Shown piece after piece: positions 1-7,820 of a stretch of 26,095 nt of DNA. The stretch lies in NCBI GenBank assembly GCA_905215145.1, contig CAJMOW010000009.1, forward strand, positions 1-26,095. The letters run 5' to 3'. A program made the position numbers and the translations under genes. The notes under the pieces are model-generated. The model was not told the DNA's origin, did no database searches, and was given only the letters and a program-made list of their open reading frames with translations. Position 1 is the first letter of the stretch, and every line of letters starts with the position of its first letter. Origin of the DNA: an uncultured bacterium (GTDB lineage Bacteria > Bacillota_I > Bacilli_A > RF39 > UBA660).

Positions 1-103
1 AAAATCTACCAAATAAAATGGTAGAAATTTTACTAATCTTTGCAGACATTGATACTGATTTTTCAGCAGTATGCTCTAAATCGTGTTTAGCATTACCATC
101 CAT
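1..103 (-). CDS. Start of an unidentified protein, cut by the window edge
   Basis: An ATG at 103-101 opens a frame that runs off the left end without a stop. It encodes 34 residues beginning MDGNAKHDLEHTAEKSV. A strong ribosome binding site (GGAGG, about 112-116) lies just ahead, inside the end of the primase gene, whose TAA (106-104) directly abuts this ATG. Zero spacing and the strong site argue for translational coupling with the primase, so this is probably another gene of the same element. The visible part is polar then mildly hydrophobic. I do not recognise the family and the fragment is too short to infer a function. Confidence 0.7.
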   Translation of the reverse strand, partial: MDGNAKHDLEHTAEKSVSMSAKISKISTILFGRF

Positions 104-3100
104 TTATGCTGCCTCCTTTTCTGGTACGTCATAAACAACTTCTTTAGAATTAGGAAATTGAATTATTTTATTATTAATCATTTTATTATAACTATCTATT
201 ATTTTAGAGCTAGTATAATGATTAATATATTCATCATTAATATTATGAAATCCAATTTGTTCATCCTTTAAAAACTCTAATACTACTTTCTCTTTATCAA
301 TCTTACTCTTTACTAAATTAACCTCTATATATCCTTCTAAATTATCTATAACTAATGGTACTTTTATAAAATTAGATTTAAAACTACATTTTACTTTTGG
401 AATTTCTAAAGTTAAAATCTCCTTATTTTTTAAATTGCTAGGTGTAAATACCTTAACATATTTACTAATTTCAGAAAAAGATAACTTTCCTTCATAATCT
501 TTTTTATATCCTGTTAATCTATATTTAGACATACCACTATTAAATATACCTTTACGTGGTGCTATGATTAAATAACTTTTATTATCTGTCCAATTACATA
601 TTTTCTTTAATGCAAATAGTAGAACATTTGGATCTTCAGTTTTAATATAAAATCCTTTTTCTGTTTCTAAGTATATTTTAGAATGGTATATTTTACATAT
701 AGGTTCTTTATATTTTGAAATATAACTATTGTCATATAAAATATCTTCTTCTTTTGGGACTGATTGCACATCTTCATTTTTGTCTAAAGCTCTTACGTTT
801 TTTTTAGTTTTATCTTCCCAATTTTCTTTTAACTCTTCAAAACTTTTTGTACCAATATACTCACCATCAACATTGTATATTGAATGGGATTGTCCATACT
901 TTAACTTTGTAAAAATAGTATCTCCATTATCCGATTTTAAACATTCATTTTTAGGTATATAAAAATATTCTTTAGCACTTGTAAATGGTATCCTTACAAA
1001 ATAATGTGTATCAGTTTCCTTAGAGTCTATCAATAACATTTTATTAACTGAAAATTCATAATCTCTTTTAATAAAACTTTCCTTAGTTTTATCCATTTCT
1101 TTTGATTTAGATTCTTCAGTTTTTTTTAACTCTTTTTCTGATACAACATTACTTTTATCTATATTCAATTTATTATCCAAATTATTATAAAATAATATTG
1201 TTTTAAAATTACCAGTTGACCCTTTAAACTTATCATCTATAAATTCTTTATTAATACTAGGAAAAAGATTTCCATATTTAAAAAATTCCATTTTATCTTT
1301 GTTTAAAAACATTCTATTTTTTAAATTATCTTTTATCATATTAAGTGTATTATTATCATAATTTAAAATACCATCAAGATCATCAATGCTATTAATAATA
1401 TATAGTTCTTCAACTTCTTCTAAAGCCAATTTTGATTCATCAGATAAACTATTCTCATATTGATCAATTACCATTTGCTTTTGATTATCTTTTAATTTTA
1501 TCATTGCACTGCCTTTAGAATTTTTAATATAAGTTTTATCAAATACAGAATTATATTTAAAACGATTAAGAGTTTCATAATCAGAATATTCTTTATTATC
1601 TTTTAAGAATTCATTCAACAAAAGTTTAGTATTCAAAGTTGATGTGGAATAATCTAAATATAATTCAGGATCTTTATTAAATACAGACACTAACTTATTT
1701 TCAACTGAACTTTTAAAATTTAAGTAATATGAAGACAATACTACATCATCCATTTTATCTATTTGTAATTTTAATTCAGAATAAAGAAAATTACTCATAG
1801 CTTTTGAATTAAATTTACTTAAAGCATTTTCTTTCTCTTCTATTCTTTTTGGATAAATTATTTCATCTAATTCTTTTTTATTGTACTCAGTTCGATTTAA
1901 TAAATGTTCTTTAAATAATGATTCATCATAAGTGTTATTAATTATTTTATCTTGTTTTAATTGTTTGTATGCAAGAGAAATATTTTCAACATTTAATTCT
2001 AAATTATTAAAATATTTATAATCTAATAAGAATGAAAATCCAGAAGTTTTAGCTTTCTGGACTTCCATAAATGGTATTTCTTTTTCTCCTAAAACACCAA
2101 AGTCTTTGTAGTCACCTATTTTAGAAAAGTCTATTACATCAACCTTAAAACCTTCATTTAATAATACAGGAATGTGTTGAAGCATTTTTGCTCTCCCTAT
2201 ATTTTCCTGTTTATCAAAATCATTGTCTAATGCCAAAGTAATTGATGAACGATTATTTTTAATCAACTTTATATGCTCAGGAGTAATTGCCGTACCCATT
2301 AATGCTGCTACATTCTCAAACCCTATTTTTTTAGCACCTACAACATCCATATAACCTTCTACTAAAATTAATTCATTATTATATGCTAATGGTTTAGCAT
2401 TAGAAAAATTATATAACAATTCTTTCTTTTGAAAAATTTTTGTTTCATGTGTGTGTAAATATTTAGGCGTTTCATCTTTAATAGTACGACCACAAAAGGT
2501 GACTATATTTCCTTTTTCGTCATGAATAGGAATCATGATTCTATCCGAAAAAGTTTCGTACAAATCACCATAATCATTGTGTCGCAAATATCCAAGTTCT
2601 ATTAATTCAGGACGTGGATAATTTTCATTTTTTTCTGAAATTTTTAGTAGTTGTCCTTTGGGAGCAAACCCCATACTTACTTCTTTCATATCCTTATCTG
2701 TTATATTTCTTTTATATAAATAATCTTTAGGTTCTTTAGATACACTCAAATTATAAGAAAATAATTTATTTAGTTTTTCATTTAGTTGTAAAAGTTTTTG
2801 TTCATCTTCTGTATACCTTCTTGAAGATACAAAATACTTATTATTATATTTATTCTTTTTTAAATGAGATACATCTATATTCAAATGACAAATTTCTGAT
2901 ACGACTTTGGTAATTGCCTCATTAAAAGAAATATCATTATTGTTAACAATTTTTTCATACTTCTGAACAAATGAAATAGCATTTCCACCTGTTCCACATG
3001 CAAAACATGTTGCAATGTTCTTTTTAGGATTAACTACCAAACTAGGATTGTTATCATTATGAAAAGGACATAAACATTTATTATGATTTAAATTTAATCC

Positions 3101-3169
3101 ATAATAGTTCAATACATCTACAATACTTGCTTGTTTTAATACTTCACTATATAGACTAATATTTGTCAC
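104..3169 (-). CDS. DnaG-like CHC2/TOPRIM DNA primase with a long C-terminal extension
   Basis: Primase of 1021 residues, expected to make RNA primers for element replication or for conversion of transferred single strands. A CHC2-type zinc finger occupies about residues 32-58 (C34-P-F-H37 and C55-F-A-C58). The DnaG core follows (SDRIMIPIHDEKGNIVTFCGR at about 208-228, quoted in part), then TOPRIM with E271 and D275 in LVEGYMD and the D315-N-D317 metal pair. Chromosomal DnaG is about 600 residues; residues from about 440 to 1021 match nothing I recognise, and no helicase P-loop is evident there. The start is GTG (3169-3167), directly after the TAG of the upstream gene, with AAAGG in front. 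Location among surface and unknown genes suggests a mobile-element primase rather than the housekeeping one. The primase assignment is firm; the element role is inferred. Confidence 0.9.
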   Translation of the reverse strand: MTNISLYSEVLKQASIVDVLNYYGLNLNHNKCLCPFHNDNNPSLVVNPKKNIATCFACGTGGNAISFVQKYEKIVNNNDISFNEAITKVVSEICHLNIDVSHLKKNKYNNKYFVSSRRYTEDEQKLLQLNEKLNKLFSYNLSVSKEPKDYLYKRNITDKDMKEVSMGFAPKGQLLKISEKNENYPRPELIELGYLRHNDYGDLYETFSDRIMIPIHDEKGNIVTFCGRTIKDETPKYLHTHETKIFQKKELLYNFSNAKPLAYNNELILVEGYMDVVGAKKIGFENVAALMGTAITPEHIKLIKNNRSSITLALDNDFDKQENIGRAKMLQHIPVLLNEGFKVDVIDFSKIGDYKDFGVLGEKEIPFMEVQKAKTSGFSFLLDYKYFNNLELNVENISLAYKQLKQDKIINNTYDESLFKEHLLNRTEYNKKELDEIIYPKRIEEKENALSKFNSKAMSNFLYSELKLQIDKMDDVVLSSYYLNFKSSVENKLVSVFNKDPELYLDYSTSTLNTKLLLNEFLKDNKEYSDYETLNRFKYNSVFDKTYIKNSKGSAMIKLKDNQKQMVIDQYENSLSDESKLALEEVEELYIINSIDDLDGILNYDNNTLNMIKDNLKNRMFLNKDKMEFFKYGNLFPSINKEFIDDKFKGSTGNFKTILFYNNLDNKLNIDKSNVVSEKELKKTEESKSKEMDKTKESFIKRDYEFSVNKMLLIDSKETDTHYFVRIPFTSAKEYFYIPKNECLKSDNGDTIFTKLKYGQSHSIYNVDGEYIGTKSFEELKENWEDKTKKNVRALDKNEDVQSVPKEEDILYDNSYISKYKEPICKIYHSKIYLETEKGFYIKTEDPNVLLFALKKICNWTDNKSYLIIAPRKGIFNSGMSKYRLTGYKKDYEGKLSFSEISKYVKVFTPSNLKNKEILTLEIPKVKCSFKSNFIKVPLVIDNLEGYIEVNLVKSKIDKEKVVLEFLKDEQIGFHNINDEYINHYTSSKIIDSYNKMINNKIIQFPNSKEVVYDVPEKEAA

Positions 3170-4036
3170 CTACCTTTCTATTTCAATATCTTCCTGTTCC
3201 TTCTCGATTAAATTCTGTGCTGCAAGTCTTCCATAATATAATAAATCCATAGCTAACTGTTGCATCTTTGAATAAATTATATCTGCATTATTAACAATAG
3301 TTCTAACTGATGGAGAACCACTGCTATTTCTTTGCTTTACAAGAATATCAATATATTCATCTGCATCAAATTTAATACAATATTCCATCAAACATTTAAT
3401 TATATCGCCTGTTTTTAAATAAGTTGTATCTATTTCAAAACAAAATTTGAAATTTGGATTGATACTTATTGACAATTCCCAGACATTTTTATTTGTAATT
3501 GAAACATTCCAATTACATTGTTCAATGATTTTTTTTACCTCATTCTTACTTAATTTATTAAGATCAATTCTTTCACGGTCTTCGTAATATTGCCCTATTT
3601 TTAATTTTTTAAATATTCTTTTTACATCTGAAAATCTATCATTGCATCTACAATGTTTTAAAAATGTATTTTCTAATTTCCTAAAATCATTATCATAATA
3701 ATAAATATATCCAGATTTATCATAATGAGCAATATCACCACAAGCATTTAGAAAGAATTTATATAAATCATCCGATAAATTTAAAAGCATATTATCCTTT
3801 TGAATCTTTTTATATTTATCCACAATTTTGTTGAAAGAATAAACTGTATTGCCATCATATAAAATAGTTGCACCTATCTTATTATCATCAATACAATTTT
3901 GAATTAATAATCTATCTTTTGATTCAATACCTGTTAAATTAAGTCTATCAATAATAGGAGTTGCTCTATCAATAGTCGCTTGATTTCCTAATATTCTTAT
4001 ATTTTTACCGTTTTTTTCTAAACTTATGCTCTTCAT
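3170..4036 (-). CDS. Unidentified 288-residue protein of the primase operon
   Basis: Soluble-looking protein of 288 residues with no signal peptide or membrane segment. I recognise no domain. It is rich in Lys, Asp, Asn and Ile, has a DNA-binding-like charge distribution without a clear helix-turn-helix, and contains isolated cysteines (HCRC near the middle) too few for a convincing zinc site. The ATG (4036-4034) has AAAGGA seven bases upstream. Its TAG directly precedes the GTG of the primase, so the two are almost certainly co-translated, which suggests a role in replication or processing of the same element. That role is inference from context only. Confidence 0.8.
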   Translation of the reverse strand: MKSISLEKNGKNIRILGNQATIDRATPIIDRLNLTGIESKDRLLIQNCIDDNKIGATILYDGNTVYSFNKIVDKYKKIQKDNMLLNLSDDLYKFFLNACGDIAHYDKSGYIYYYDNDFRKLENTFLKHCRCNDRFSDVKRIFKKLKIGQYYEDRERIDLNKLSKNEVKKIIEQCNWNVSITNKNVWELSISINPNFKFCFEIDTTYLKTGDIIKCLMEYCIKFDADEYIDILVKQRNSSGSPSVRTIVNNADIIYSKMQQLAMDLLYYGRLAAQNLIEKEQEDIEIER

Positions 4037-4086
4037 CTGACATTCCTTTCTTTGTTTATACTAGTAAACATTAATTTTAAAAAAAA

Positions 4087-4512
4087 TTATCTTTCAAGTT
4101 CTTCTAATTCCTTTTGTTTTATATCCTCCTCATTACGTTTCTCTAGGTTTTTTCTACATTCAAGTATTCTTCTAGCTGTTATGCCTATTTCATTCCAAGA
4201 AGTGTGAGTGACAACAGTTCTACTTATCATTTTAGAATTTTTCATATAGCGAAGTTCTACACCTTTATATGTACGTTCTTTGAAACAAGATAAATCCTTT
4301 ATCATTATAGATATAAATCTATCCTCAGTTTTATCTTTTAAAACTGCTGCCATCAAATAATGATCTTTTTGATATGAAAATATTTCAAAATCAAATTTAT
4401 TTGCTTGTTTTTCTAACTCTTTTTTCATTTGATTTGGATAATCTTCGTAATTTTTATTTGAAGACGTTTTTAGAATATTTTTCTCTATCCAATCATTTTT
4501 GAAATTCTTCAA
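4087..4512 (-). CDS. Unidentified 141-residue acidic/basic helical protein
   Basis: Small cytoplasmic protein, largely predicted helical by composition, with a charged C-terminal tail of alternating Lys and Glu (from about residue 120 to ELEELER) that could form a coiled coil. The core motif VVTHTSWNEIGITARRIL looks like the end of a compact alpha/beta domain, but I cannot name a family. The start is TTG (4512-4510) with GGAGG six bases upstream; no other start in the first half is as well placed. The ribosome site lies inside the small hydrophobic ORF upstream, which overlaps this gene by 20 nt, so the two are probably translationally coupled. A 50-bp gap with a short inverted repeat (GTTTA/TAAAC, about 4050-4065) separates it from the next gene. 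Confidence 0.75.
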   Translation of the reverse strand: MKNFKNDWIEKNILKTSSNKNYEDYPNQMKKELEKQANKFDFEIFSYQKDHYLMAAVLKDKTEDRFISIMIKDLSCFKERTYKGVELRYMKNSKMISRTVVTHTSWNEIGITARRILECRKNLEKRNEEDIKQKELEELER

Positions 4513-4624
4513 AAGTTTCCTCCTCTCTTGAGATTCTTCCAGAAATAACGCAACATGAATATAGGAATAGCAAAAGAAACAATAAACATAAAAATAATAA
4601 ACAAATTAATATTTTATTTACCAT
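4493..4624 (-). CDS. 43-residue hydrophobic small protein, possible lipoprotein
   Basis: ATG at 4624-4622 to TGA at 4495-4493. The product starts MVNKILICLL and is a run of Leu, Phe and Ile to about residue 22, followed by Ser-Cys-Cys (C24, C25) and a short charged tail rich in Glu. The stretch L-Y-S-C resembles a lipobox, with an unusual Tyr at -2; otherwise it is a single membrane span. AAGGAGG lies about 12 bases before the ATG, slightly long spacing. It fills the gap between the repeat protein and the 141-residue gene and overlaps the latter by 20 nt. Small lipoproteins in conjugation operons are often entry-exclusion factors, such as the TrbK type, but that analogy is inference. It could also be non-coding. 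Confidence 0.55.
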   Translation of the reverse strand: MVNKILICLLFLCLLFLLLFLYSCCVISGRISREEETFEEFQK

Positions 4625-4663
4625 ATTTCAGTTGTTCCTCCTTATCTTTTTTGCACCTTATCA

Positions 4664-7600
4664 TTACTGATATTGACTAGTAAATTGTTTAGTTCCTACA
4701 CTTCTAGTCCAAGTATCTCCTATACCATTAGTACATGATACAGCAACCCAATATAAGTATGGATAATTATAATTGGTATAATTAGTATGATTTGCTATAT
4801 AATCTCTCTGAATATCAGCTTGTGCCCTTGTTAAAGTGTAATCTGTGACTACCCAGTAAAATCCAGGAGCAGATGGTGCTTCCTCAATTCTTCCTGTCCA
4901 ACCTGCTGATTTAAAGACATTTAGCAATCCTTCAGCATTTTTATAAGGTCCATGTCCAGTCATTAACATACAATAAGATTCTGTAATGTTAGCATATAAA
5001 TTAACTGTATTTGTTGGCATTTTATCTACCCAACCTTCCCAGTAATTAAATTTATGATAAATATCTAATACACTTTGAGCATCTAAGTTTTCAAGTGCTG
5101 TATTATATGCAACTGAACGAGTAGCCCATAAAGAACCATTTACATAATAATTAACTGTATAATAATTAATAGTCCAATTTGCTGTATAACTTCTATTTCC
5201 AATTGTTCCTTTATTTATAGTCACATTTTTAGATAATGAACTTAAATCAGTGCCAGTCCAACCTGTAAACGTATATCCTGTTCTTGTAGGTATTGGAAGT
5301 ACAAATGAATCACTTTCAATATTGTAGCTTGTTTGTAATGGAGATGCTGTCCCACCAGCTAAATTATAAGTTATATCATATTGTATAGTTTTCCAGTTAG
5401 CTACTAATTCGTGATCAAATTCCTTATCTTGTATGCTATCTTCTGTTATTAATGTATCGTTATAATACCAACCTTCAAAAGTATAACCAACTCTTGTAGG
5501 TGTCGGTATAGTTCCATATAAACTATTATAAGAAATCATAATATAATCTTCATTTACTACTCCACCATTTGCATTTAAACTTACTTTATATGAATTGGAT
5601 ACCCAATTTGCTTTATAAGTTTTATCGCCAATAGAACCTTTATGAATTATCACTTCTAATTGAGGTTTTAATCCATTGCTACCAGTCCACCCTAAAAATG
5701 TATACCCAGTTCTTGTAGGTGTCGGTAATGTAATTGTATCAGATTCTACATTATATTTAATTTCTTGACCATCATCATTACTGCCCGTATTAAAATTATA
5801 CTTAATTGTATATTCATTAATGGTATATTGTGCTTTATATATGGTATCTTCTCTTATTACATCAAGAGATGGATTCCAACCTTCAAAAGTATAACCATCA
5901 ATAAACATATCTTCAGGTGCAACAGATTTTTTTCCATATTCAACTGTTTCACTCTTTAATAATGCTCCAAACAAATCATAATATTTTACATTTAACTTTA
6001 TAATTCCCCATTTAGCATATAAAGTAATCACATCTTTGTCTTTAGATGATAAATTGGATATTTCTGATTCATCATTATACATTACATCTCCATCTATTGA
6101 TGTTGACCATCCTATAAATGTATATCCTTCTTTTGTAAATTGATTCTTATTTAATTTAGAAGTTTGATTATATGCAAATTCTTGTTTTTCCATTTCACCT
6201 TGACCTTCAGATGAATTATAAGAAATATGATAAGTTATTGGTTCATAATTTGCAGTTAACTCTTTATCACCAATAGAACCTGTTGATATTTTATAATCTA
6301 TTTTAGGTTCTTTATTATCTGGTGTTGTCCAACCTATAAATGAATAACCATCCTTCTTAGGTGAAGGAATTATTATATCTTCACTTTCAACATTATAGTT
6401 AGTAGGTGCTTTATCTAACGTTCCACCGTTGAGATTATATTTAATATCATAGGTTATTAAATTCCATTCAGCATATAAATTAGTGTCTTCAGGGACATTG
6501 TATAATGTATCACTTGATACGAAGTCACCATTCGAGTTTTTCCAACCATTGAAAGTATAACCATCCTTTTCTACTTCTGGTAATGTTCCATATTCAGAAT
6601 CAAATTTAATTTTTCTTTTTATTAAAGAGTCATTATTATCTTTTGAATTGAATATTAAATTATATATATTAGCATCATAATTAGCTTCTAATTCTATATT
6701 ATCAACAGAACCTGTTGATATTTTATAGTCTATTATAGGTTCTTTATTATCTGGTGTTGTCCAACCTATAAATGAATAACCAACCTTCTTAGGTGAAGGA
6801 ATTATTATATCTTCACTTTCAACATTGTAATTAGTAGGTGCTTCATCTAATATTCCATCATTTAATTTATAAGATATATCATAACTATCAATATCATATA
6901 AAGCATTAATAGTTAGATTTTCTTTTACTGTGGATAACTCTTTATCCCAATTTTTAAATGTGTACCCTTTTCTAGTTGGATTTTCAGGTAAAATAATTTT
7001 ACTATTGTATTCTAACTTATCTTGTTGAATTATAGATTTATCATAATCCAAAAATGTTATTTGATAAGATTTAATTTCCCATACAGCATATAAAGTTATA
7101 CTGTCACCATTTTTAGAAGACAAATTCTTTAATTCTGCTTTATCTTGAAATTCTGTTACACCATTATTTTTCGTTGACCAACCTTGAAAACTATATCCTT
7201 CTTTTGTATATTTATTTTCGTTTAAGATACAAATGTTGTCTAATTTACATATAATAGATTCCATGCTACCATATCCACCATTACTATCAAATGTAATTTT
7301 GTATTCTTTTGATAATTCTTGTTTTGAAGATGGCTTAACTTTATTTGGTTTCTCAACATTAATCTCCTCTTTAATAGTTTCTTTATCCTCATTGTCTTCA
7401 GGAGTAATTACCTCTTTTTGAACTGGTACTACAATAGGTTTATCTTCCTGATTACTACAAGGTATCAAAAATCTAAACATAATAAAAACTATTAATAAAA
7501 GAAGTAGTAAAAAAAGAAAAGGGATACGTCTTTTCAATGCAATATATTTATCATCACCTACAAAAACGTATCCTTTTTTAAATCCAAATAATCTTTCTTT

Positions 7601-7795
7601 TATTTCAAATTCTTTGTCGTTAAATAATAATAAATCCAGATCTTTATTTTCAGAACTGGATTTATATTTTTTTAACTTAGTCTTTCCAACAATTAAATTA
7701 TTTTTATTTTTTTTAAATTCTTTTTTTGATATATAAGGAACACCTTTACAATATCTGGAGTTTTTATGCTCAATAGCAATATATTTTTTTATCAT
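4664..7795 (-). CDS. Membrane-anchored InlB B-like repeat protein with SPOR-like C-terminus
   Basis: Protein of 1043 residues with type II topology: a charged N-terminal cytoplasmic part (about 1-88), one Leu-rich membrane span (about 90-112), an acidic Pro/Glu linker, then repeats from about residue 165 to 935. I count ten clear repeats and one degenerate one, each 60-80 residues, with the Listeria-Bacteroides/InlB B pattern (opening I-Y-N-NGG, central GYTFxGW, closing L-A-W). The last hundred residues (Y-K-N-A-E-G-L-L-N-V-F-K-S-A-G and a later WVVTDYTLTRAQAD) resemble a SPOR peptidoglycan-binding domain; that is a weaker call. Extracellular adhesion or wall binding is likely. The ATG (7795-7793) has AGGGAG six bases upstream and follows the surface-protein gene by 25 bp, so they share an operon. 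No sortase signal is present. Confidence 0.88.
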   Translation of the reverse strand: MIKKYIAIEHKNSRYCKGVPYISKKEFKKNKNNLIVGKTKLKKYKSSSENKDLDLLLFNDKEFEIKERLFGFKKGYVFVGDDKYIALKRRIPFLFLLLLLLIVFIMFRFLIPCSNQEDKPIVVPVQKEVITPEDNEDKETIKEEINVEKPNKVKPSSKQELSKEYKITFDSNGGYGSMESIICKLDNICILNENKYTKEGYSFQGWSTKNNGVTEFQDKAELKNLSSKNGDSITLYAVWEIKSYQITFLDYDKSIIQQDKLEYNSKIILPENPTRKGYTFKNWDKELSTVKENLTINALYDIDSYDISYKLNDGILDEAPTNYNVESEDIIIPSPKKVGYSFIGWTTPDNKEPIIDYKISTGSVDNIELEANYDANIYNLIFNSKDNNDSLIKRKIKFDSEYGTLPEVEKDGYTFNGWKNSNGDFVSSDTLYNVPEDTNLYAEWNLITYDIKYNLNGGTLDKAPTNYNVESEDIIIPSPKKDGYSFIGWTTPDNKEPKIDYKISTGSIGDKELTANYEPITYHISYNSSEGQGEMEKQEFAYNQTSKLNKNQFTKEGYTFIGWSTSIDGDVMYNDESEISNLSSKDKDVITLYAKWGIIKLNVKYYDLFGALLKSETVEYGKKSVAPEDMFIDGYTFEGWNPSLDVIREDTIYKAQYTINEYTIKYNFNTGSNDDGQEIKYNVESDTITLPTPTRTGYTFLGWTGSNGLKPQLEVIIHKGSIGDKTYKANWVSNSYKVSLNANGGVVNEDYIMISYNSLYGTIPTPTRVGYTFEGWYYNDTLITEDSIQDKEFDHELVANWKTIQYDITYNLAGGTASPLQTSYNIESDSFVLPIPTRTGYTFTGWTGTDLSSLSKNVTINKGTIGNRSYTANWTINYYTVNYYVNGSLWATRSVAYNTALENLDAQSVLDIYHKFNYWEGWVDKMPTNTVNLYANITESYCMLMTGHGPYKNAEGLLNVFKSAGWTGRIEEAPSAPGFYWVVTDYTLTRAQADIQRDYIANHTNYTNYNYPYLYWVAVSCTNGIGDTWTRSVGTKQFTSQYQ
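6275..6418. repeat. Direct repeat copy A within the InlB-like gene
   Basis: About 144 bp nearly identical to the stretch 432 bp further along (6707-6850), differing at only a few positions. It encodes the second half of one repeat and the junction into the next (shared peptide NYNVESEDIIIPSPKK followed by GYSFIGWTTPDNKEP). The 432-bp period is exactly 144 codons, two protein repeats, so a two-repeat unit was probably duplicated recently. Confidence 0.85.
6707..6850. repeat. Direct repeat copy B within the InlB-like gene
   Basis: Partner of the copy at 6275-6418, in the same frame and orientation. Neighbouring repeats are far more diverged at the DNA level, so this pair marks either recent duplication or ongoing gene conversion. 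Recombination between the copies would remove exactly two protein repeats without a frameshift. Confidence 0.85.
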
Positions 7796-7820
7796 TGTTT
7801 GCTCCCTTCAATAAATAGAA

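Noticed and set aside
4050..4065. Short inverted repeat GTTTA/TAAAC ahead of the 288-residue gene as a terminator
   Set aside because: Five-base arms with no T run after them; too weak to call, and it lies inside an apparent operon.
5765..5959. Plus-strand frame within the InlB-like repeat gene
   Set aside because: Antisense to a repeat with clear GYTFxGW periodicity on the minus strand; no independent support.
6275..6850. Possible CRISPR array or short tandem repeat
   Set aside because: The only strong repeat is a pair of in-frame coding copies, 432 bp apart, with no regular short repeats and spacers. I saw no CRISPR array, rRNA or tRNA anywhere in the window.
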